Below, piece by piece: positions 57,483-64,000 of a stretch of DNA of 64,000 nt. The translations under genes and the position numbers were made by a program. Origin of the DNA: Congeria kusceri (lineage: Eukaryota; Mollusca; Bivalvia; Myida; Dreissenidae). Position 1 is the stretch's first letter. Every line of letters starts with the position of its first letter. The stretch lies in contig JAPFQT010000040.1 in the NCBI GenBank assembly GCA_027627225.1, positions 1-64,000 on the forward strand. Direction: 5' to 3'. The notes below the pieces were generated by a model. The model was not told the origin of the DNA. It ran no database searches and saw only the letters and a list, made by a program, of their open reading frames with translations.

Positions 57483-57959
57483 TCATACTGGTACGCGTGC
57501 ACCAAGCTTCCTGACGATGTCGGGTGCACGGCCTCTCAAATCGGTATTTCTGGGGGCTGACTTTGAATTGCGATGAAAGAGATCTATTGCTGATAAAGAC
57601 ATATTTCGATCAAAGATTTTGTCTTCCGACCCCGCCAAATAACCATTGAATACACTAGTGCTTATGACAATATGAAAGTTAATTACACAACCTGCAGCTC
57701 TTAACTTGCGTTCTGTCTTTAATGACACTTCTTTCAGACTTGTATCACTTGCATGCAATATTACGATTTTTGGATGATTTTTCAGCCATACCATGTTCAA
57801 AATGCTATGTATGAAATATTCACAAAATGTTGGTCCAGCCCTATGACTATGATAGTTCTTAATCACAAACATAGTCTCATTTTGGAAATGTAGACAAATA
57901 TAACGCTTAATTATTACATAGCATGGGTTGAATGTGAAACTGGTGTATGTGCTTAACAT
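57483..57959 (-). CDS. VWA-domain-like reading frame, possibly an exon or relic
   Basis: A minus-strand frame of 158 codons. The middle aligns by eye with the second half of a von Willebrand factor A domain: AGPTFCEYFIHSILNMVW (the G-x-T/helix region), HPKIVILHASDTSLKEV (the beta strand normally ending I-T-D-G), KLRAAGCVINFHIV (helix and next strand), then EDKIFDRNMSLSAIDLF near the domain end. The usual metal-site residues (TDG-x-S) are not conserved, reading HASDTS instead. The frame ends abruptly after LGARVPV, and the following sequence is open in another frame, so either a splice donor near 57500 or a frameshift lies there. No secretion signal is seen and no partner exons were identified. 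Alternative: a chance frame, though the motif order argues against it. Confidence 0.45.
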   Translation of the reverse strand: MLSTYTSFTFNPCYVIIKRYICLHFQNETMFVIKNYHSHRAGPTFCEYFIHSILNMVWLKNHPKIVILHASDTSLKEVSLKTERKLRAAGCVINFHIVISTSVFNGYLAGSEDKIFDRNMSLSAIDLFHRNSKSAPRNTDLRGRAPDIVRKLGARVPV

Positions 57960-58049
57960 TTCTATATCTGATACACAAGTGTCACGTTCAACCCTCGATA
58001 CGAGGCCTAATTTTCATTGGCCAATACAATTGGATGTCTGTATTCGTGA

Positions 58050-58385
58050 TGATTACTTATTCTAACATGACACTCGCTATTTTTATAGGCAAATAACAAA
58101 ATTATCGTTGTTAAACTACCCAATAAACAGCGCAAAAAGTATTCCCGATTCTGAGCGTAGCATAGCAAAAGTTTTTCCATCTACAGTTGCAAAAATATTA
58201 GTCAAATCATGTTAGAAACGAAATAATGTTCGCGTTATCGTTGTTTATCGGCCATTAAACAACTATATGTCGTTCTGATGCGTGACTATTTAACTACTCA
58301 GGCATGTTTTAATTCCTACGAATCAGAACTCCAACTCGTTGTTTATTGGCCGATAAACAACGATAAATTTAAATTATTTCGTAAG
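58050..58385 (+). mobile_element. Palindrome-rich MITE family, copy 4
   Basis: Starts TCTAACATGACACTCGCTAT and has TTATCGTTGTTAAACTACCC, CGTTGTTTATCGGCC and CGTTCTGATGCGTGAC. The inverted CCTACGAATCAGAACTCC arm and TTATTGGCCGATAAACAACG follow. One of the best preserved copies. Confidence 0.87.
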
Positions 58386-58389
58386 TGTA

Positions 58390-58770
58390 CAATCCATGGT
58401 CCTTATTCGTAATGTCTACTTTAGTTAGTTAAAGATCGTTTTATAATGACTACGTACAACACGATCTGTTCTTATTCTGGCGATTACGCAATTTATTTAA
58501 ACTTTCCTTTTTCGTTAAAATATCTGACTGTACAATCTTTATTCGCGATGATTACTTCCGTGTGCGAACTCTTTTCGTAGTGATTACTTAGTGTACGATC
58601 TTTATTCGTACTGATAACTTAAAGTGTATAATCTTTATTCAGGACCATTACTTAGTGTACGATTTAAATTCGTGTGAAATGACTTATTGTACGATCGTTA
58701 GTCGTGATAATAACTTATGGACCGATCTTTATTCTTTATGATCACTTGTGAATTATCTTTTCCGGCGAGA
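58390..58770 (+). repeat. Degenerate ~34-bp tandem repeat
   Basis: Roughly eight diverged units of GTGTACGATCTTTATTCGTG followed by ATGATTACTTA. A stray unit (TATTCGTGATGATTACTTAT) lies at 58041-58060, immediately left of the MITE, which suggests the MITE inserted into this array. Confidence 0.75.
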
Positions 58771-59059
58771 GTCTTGTATACGTATCTTTTCGCATTCTCA
58801 AAATAACAAATGATACTTTCGCTTATAAATTAACAAAGCACTATTTTGAAAATATCTCCAGAAAATTTATTCCAGTTGTAGTTACTCTACAATATACTGA
58901 TCCACAGCAAAAATACTGGGTACTGTTAATAAGTCCATATAAAAACAAGCCCCATTAGTTAATGGGGAAAATTATTGTTAAAACAACCATAGAGAAATTT
59001 TATTTCAAATAAGTTGTTGTTTCAAATTTCGTGCCAGGTTTTTGCTTATTACTACGAGT

Positions 59060-59240
59060 AATACTTAAGAAATAATTTTCGATTTATTGTTGTTTATCGG
59101 CCAGTAAAAAACGATTTGAAGTTCTGATGCATAGGAGTTAAACCACGAGGGCGTTAGCTTTTTGCGGTGTTTATTAGGTAGTTTAACAACGATAACTGTG
59201 TTCTTTGTCTATAGAAAAAATAGCGAGTGTCATGTTAGCA
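59060..59240 (-). mobile_element. Palindrome-rich MITE family, copy 5, internal deletion
   Basis: Minus-strand copy keeping TTGTTTATCGGCC, GAAGTTCTGATGCATAGG, GTAGTTTAACAACGATAA and TTCTTTGTCTATAG. The middle is missing, and the end TAGCGAGTGTCATGTTA is complete. Confidence 0.75.
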
Positions 59241-59414
59241 TATTTGTTATATTTCGGAAGACACGATGTTATTTCTAGCGGAAATTACAATACATTAAAA
59301 AGCATTCTGTTGAAGAGCTTGTTTGCTAATTGGGACAAAAGCATGGATATTTCACTTTCCCGAATCGAATTGAGCTTGCCCAAAAAATATAATGTATTTT
59401 ACTAGTTATGTGAC

Positions 59415-59640
59415 ATGATATTTTAACATGATACTGGCTGATATTTCTGTAGACAAAGAACAAAATTATCGTTGTTAAACTACCCAATAAACAACGCAAA
59501 AAGTAGTCCCGAATCTGCGCGGAGCGTTGTAAAATGTAGTTCTTATTACAATTGCAAATATAATTGGCAGATCATGTTAGAATCGAAATAATTTTCGAAT
59601 TGTCGTTGTTCATCGGCTAATAAACAACTATTTATTACTA
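59415..59640 (+). mobile_element. Palindrome-rich MITE family, copy 6, 3'-truncated
   Basis: Starts AACATGATACTGGCTGAT and has TTATCGTTGTTAAACTACCC and AAAAGTAGTCCCGAATCTG. It ends in the first TCGTTGTTCATCGGC arm without the second one. Confidence 0.8.
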
Positions 59641-60077
59641 TTCCATTTGCAGAAACATGCTAAAAAATCGTATCACCAAGAACTGAACTATGAAAGATAT
59701 TCAAGTATGTTTTCTTAAAATTTATTTATACTAATATTGGGTTTTAAATTAATTCTACGAAAACTGTCTTTGAACTCATAATTATTTTCAAAAACACATT
59801 CGTACGAAAGGAGGAATTTTAAATACTTCAGATAAATTTTCAGGTAGACGCTTTCTTAGATTCTTAGATCTCGGTGACACTCTAAGAAACATTTAGCTCA
59901 ATTTATATGGTAATTTATTGGCTATTTAAGGTGATCCGAAACACCGTATGGATCCAGGATTTATTAAATGATTCTCGATTATTTGGTGATGACCATATTC
60001 ATTCGCTGACTGGTGGAGGTCTGCGCTCTCCGAGTGTTTCTAGTGTTTCATGTTGTTACAAGCGTGACATTTGTGCC

Positions 60078-60195
60078 GTGTAGGATCATATTCTTCCCAA
60101 ATCATATTTGTCACATTTATAAGTGTGAAGAATGTGATTGGCCAAAAGGGGATATGCGTACGGATCACATTTTTCATATATATTATGGTGAAATT
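60078..60195 (+). mobile_element. Partial copy of the 63.7-kb MITE family
   Basis: GTGTAGGATCATATTCTTCC, TGTGAAGAATGTGATTGGCC and GGATATGCGTACGG correspond to the left third of 63668-63972. Confidence 0.6.
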
Positions 60196-60236
60196 ATATC
60201 GCGACAATCGATGAAATCATTATTTGGAGCATAATT

Positions 60237-60425
60237 CTACAGTAATCATTACCATCATCATCATCATCATCATCACCATCATCGTCACCATCGTCACCAC
60301 CACCACCATCATTATCATCATCTTCGTCGTCGTCGTCGTCATCATCCTCATCATCGTCATTAGAATTATTCTCGTCATCACCATTATTATCATTATAGTT
60401 AACGTCATCAGTATTGTCATCGCTA
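60237..60425. repeat. (ATC)n microsatellite
   Basis: ATCATCATCATC with CACC, CGTCGT and ATT interruptions over about 190 bp. Confidence 0.93.
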
Positions 60426-60734
60426 TGAGAAACTAAGCCCTAGTTAGGAGCTATTAATGTATGCATGCGCCTCATCGTTAGTGAATACGTATTTACGGTC
60501 TAATTAGGAGATAGAAATGCATACCCGCGTACATCAATACGAACGTACACCTTTTTATTGGGGTATTAACCAATGCACGAATCCGAACGTACATACTAAC
60601 AAACGTCCTATTTTGGATTATTAAAACTAAAATAACCATGCATATGTCCGCCCGAACTAGAATATACGTATACACGGACGGTAATATAATGACCTTATTA
60701 GAACCTCCGCACATGGAACGTACGTTTGGACAGT

Positions 60735-61030
60735 ACAGTAGCGTATCGTATCGTACCATATCGTACCGTATCTTATCGTATCGCTTCGTATCATTTCGTA
60801 TCGTACGTATCGCATCGTATCGTACCGTACCGTATCGTATCTTACCATACCGTACCGTATCTGACTGTACCGTACCTAACCGTACCTTTCCATACCATAA
60901 CATTACAAACCATACCGTACATGCCATGCCACGCCTTACCATACCAAACCGTACCGTACTTAACCGTCCGGTACCGTGCCGTACCATATCGTACCATACC
61001 ATGCATATTGCACCGTACCGTAAATCACCC
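60735..61030. repeat. Pentanucleotide microsatellite (CGTAT/CGTAC)n
   Basis: About 58 units of CGTAT, CGTAC, CATAC and variants, decaying toward the right. Gives open frames on both strands. Confidence 0.95.
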
Positions 61031-61039
61031 GTTTTTTTT

Positions 61040-61805
61040 CGGGCACATACAGTGTGAAAAATAGGATTATGATGTAACAAATTCACTGTTTCGGCATTTG
61101 GTTACTTTACGCCGAAGCATGTTTACATGCACAATGTTTTAAGAAAAATTGTAATTTTGTGGACTGTTATGGCTTGTCACGTATTTCAAAGGTTTTATGA
61201 CTGTTTTAGCATGTCAATACAATTGTAGAAGTGGACAATCACGTGCATTTTTCATTTGTTATTAAATATTGAAGTAACAATATTTAATATAGTCACTATG
61301 CGGAGCATTGAAGAGAGTTGAATTCAGGATTCTTAGATGAATAACTAAAATTAATGTATAACAAATATAAACTGATTTTTATTTGGCTACACCATGCAAA
61401 ACCATGATAATTGTTTGAAGACTCGAGCGTTTCGAGTGTTTCATGAACTAATAGCTGTTACATAACTTCGCGTGGACATTTTATGATTAGTGAATATAAT
61501 GAACCGGTAACAGTTGAACATCAACGTAACAGGGTTGTTGTTGTTATTGTTGTTAATTTGCTTTCTGTTGTTGGTATTCACAAAGCTCCTTATGAAACGT
61601 TTAACTTAAGTTGTAATTTAGTGAATGATTCATATGTTAATGTAAACTACAATGAGTCGTATTCACAAACGTGTAAATTAAGAAACATCTCTTCGATATT
61701 TACTAGATTAGACAACTCAAAGTGAGGAGACCTATTTATGAAATGACCAGTGATTTGAGGAATTTCACTGAAGTTTTTCATAAGGAGATTTGTGAAAACT
61801 GGCAT
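61040..61805. other. No gene recognised
   Basis: AT-rich; nothing supported. Confidence 0.35.
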
Positions 61806-61807
61806 AA

Positions 61808-62055
61808 GGCCCATATTTATAAACTTCAAAAGCTATTGAATTTTAAGTTGAAAATGAGTCAAAGTTAGAACTAGTTTTTGAAACAAAATGATGTTGGAAT
61901 ATTTGAATGACATATACTTAATATTATCATATCTAAAATCATACTGCAACTTATGTGTCAAAGGCATATGCAATTCTTTGTAAGAAAATCCAAATATGAA
62001 ATTAAACAATTATTTGGCTTCATTTTCGACTAAGATTATTTTTAATCATGGGCCC
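61808..62055. mobile_element. Short MITE with GGCCCAT ends, copy 2
   Basis: Left end GGCCCATATTTATAAA; right end inverted as GGGCCCATGATTAAAAAT. Internal TTTAAGTTGAAAATGAGTC and ACTGCAACTTATGTGTCAAA match blocks of the element at 23034-23247. Confidence 0.55.
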
Positions 62056-62059
62056 AAAT

Positions 62060-63660
62060 GTCGTCCGCGTAATTTAAACAAAATACATAAAAAGATATAT
62101 TTAGCTGTCATGTAATCCGAGCGTTTCACGATTTCCTCGTGCTTAGCAGTACTGTGCACGAGGATATCGTGAAATTGCATATTACAGTCCATGTCCGTAG
62201 ATTTTGTCCATTTGTACAACAACAACAAAAACAGCAAATATGGATTTTATTAGCGTTATTACTTTTATTTATATACTGTTTGCCCGTTGTGTCCGTTTAG
62301 AGTGAATGTTATTTATACGTTTTCATTTGTGCGGCTGCTTTGTTTATAACTGACTATTCTAACATTGTCACTGGTGTTTTCTGGTTGAAATTGTTGGGCG
62401 CATTGGTTTTCTCTTCAAACTTGCGAATGCAGAAAATAGTATGGCATCTTCTACTCAATAGCCGTGTTGATAACAAATGATTCCAAGATTACACTTTCTT
62501 ACAAATGATGACTCAAAGTTGGTGAAGTAACCAATATTGCACTGTCAGTGTGTTTCTGTCATGTCTTCATTTTTATTTTTACGAAATCTTTTATCGGTGA
62601 GTATTTTCCCGAAGTTTAGTAAAGAATGCATGGTTTTAATTTGTGGTTACGTTTTTTAGGGGGGCGGGGGCGACCCAATAATGAAATAATACACGTAGTT
62701 TTAGATGATAATCGTTGTTACAAGTTTCTATAGTACCATGACGCGACTTGAAACATTCTTGAATTGTCTACTGAGTGAAAAGCGTAGGCGTTATGACGTC
62801 ATGGACTTTCTCGTTATTAGTACTCGAACCAAGAAGTTGCAATTAGTATATGAACTCAGCGCTCGATGCTCTCATATTGACGCTTGGGCAGATCTTTTAT
62901 TCTCCGATACTGCCTACAACTCTCGAGGTGAATAGGTCGCGAGTTCGAGTCCCGCATTACAGCGACTCTGACGAGTTCAGCTATCATAGACAGGAAACTC
63001 TCTGGTACTGAAAATCTCAGCGACCATGTCCCACGTTTTCCCTTACATCGACAATACACGAAAATGATTTATGTCAATGTTTTCCATCCCGGCCTAAAAT
63101 ATACGATTTGACACGTTTCACCGGTCGAGGCTGGAGCCCGTTATAATGACAGAACCGATTACTCTTTCAGTAAAGAACTAGCATGATGCACTTTTTTTCG
63201 TAAAATTTCACTTAATGCTTATACAAATGTACGTTGTCATTAAATGCATGTAGTACCAGTCAGGATGTGGGCAGCTCGTAGCTTCAATGGCGGTTGATGT
63301 GTTCCACTTCTGCAGGTTACATTTCCTTGGGAGAATTTTTAAGTTCCTTTCGTGAGCAAGATCAAAATGACAAGCACGTTAAACAAGAAACAAATTAGAA
63401 GCAAAGTAAAATAATACATGATGAATTCGATATTCGACAGAAACGACATCATCAGTCTAGGAAGCGTTGGAAAGACGAAAATGCAGATGTCCCTAACGGA
63501 ATTCCGTAAAATATTACCCTCTCTTATTGGTAATGCTGTATCATAAATAATCTATTAGAATGTTTTATCGTGGGCTTAGTTTATTAATATATACAAAATA
63601 TGTACGTAGACTATGTTGCGCAATCCATTCCTTTAAATGAAGTGTAAGCAATTGTCTTAA
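62060..63660. other. No gene; possible tRNA-like remnant near 62930
   Basis: Mostly AT-rich without supported frames. At 62930-62965 AGGTCGCGAGTTCGAGTCCC is a strong B-box-like (T-arm) sequence with a poorly preserved upstream half, so a decayed SINE head is possible. Confidence 0.35.
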
Positions 63661-63667
63661 TTGCAAA

Positions 63668-63972
63668 GCATGCGTAGGATCATATTTTTACAAATAATAT
63701 TTTTCACACACCTGTGAAGAATGGGATCTTTTTTGTCACATTTTATGTGCGAGGAATGTGCTTGGCCTAAAACGGGGTGTGTGTGAGCACCAGAGAAGAA
63801 AACAGATTTTATTGCATATCAAAACCTGGATGCGATCACAAAGTTCACAGAAAATGTGAAGAATACAATTTCGATTAATAAAATCTACGTGTTTACACCC
63901 GTAAAGAATGAGATCCTATTTTTCACAGATGTGAACAATATTGTTTGTGAAAAATATGGTCCTACAGCATGC
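63668..63972. mobile_element. MITE with ~40-bp terminal inverted repeats
   Basis: Left end GCATGCGTAGGATCATATTT, then TTACAAATAATATTTTTCAC. Right end inverted as GCATGCTGTAGGACCATATT, then TTTCACAAACAATATTGTTC. Length 305 bp. GCATGC at both edges is self-complementary, so it could be a target duplication or part of the ends. No transposase. Confidence 0.82.
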
Positions 63973-64000
63973 ATATAAATAAAAACACGTTAATAAGTAT

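Noticed and set aside
60493..61086. 197-codon minus-strand frame with Arg/Tyr-rich repeats
   Set aside because: It is translation of the pentanucleotide microsatellite CGTAT/CGTAC.

Overview
The window reads as nuclear DNA of an animal, most probably a bivalve mollusc. The base composition is AT-rich. Coding sequence is sparse and split by introns with canonical GT/AG ends. Most of the sequence is transposon remnants and satellite arrays. Several repeats match types I know from mollusc genomes: a tRNA-headed SINE with a conserved body ending in a CAAA-type tail, and elements with tandem ~165-bp cores and hairpin ends that resemble bivalve 'pearl'/Helentron-like elements. No bacterial operons, rRNA genes or viral genes were seen. 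The taxon is an inference from repeat types, since no housekeeping gene is present to fix it.

The only substantial spliced gene is on the minus strand at 6260-12750. Four exons are joined by introns that are all phase 1. It encodes two zinc-finger-like motifs, a tyrosine-recombinase-like core, an acidic linker with a basic KRKR patch, and a C-terminal helical module. Two lesions interrupt the large exon: a 5-bp tandem duplication near its 5' end, and a small deletion that removes the expected second catalytic-Arg box. The locus is therefore probably a recently decayed copy, or an allele with the recombinase active site knocked out.

Layout. 0-3 kb: broken LINE reverse transcriptase and a SINE-like composite. 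3.1-6.2 kb: 30-bp minisatellite with a 379-bp higher-order period, plus an inserted repeat carrying nuclear-receptor half-sites. 6.2-12.8 kb: the recombinase-like gene. 12.9-18 kb: SINE-type repeats in a cluster, including several tRNA-like domains. 18-24 kb: short dispersed repeats, a minisatellite built from a SINE body motif, and GAT microsatellite. 24.9-29.7 kb: two truncated LINEs and a 26-bp minisatellite. 30-38 kb: several MITE families. 38.6-40.5 kb: pearl-like element. 41.6-43.8 kb: hAT-like MITE and a Tc1/mariner pseudogene. 45.3-47.2 kb: 27-32-bp minisatellite. 49-55.1 kb: a 6-kb 26-bp minisatellite with nested higher-order repeats. 55.5-64 kb: another hairpin-ended element, a VWA-like reading frame, MITEs and microsatellites.

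No genes in this window appear to work together. The common theme is repeat turnover: the same short families recur as isolated insertions, as 5'-truncated copies and as tandem amplifications. All homology calls are from reading motifs by eye, and none was checked against a database.
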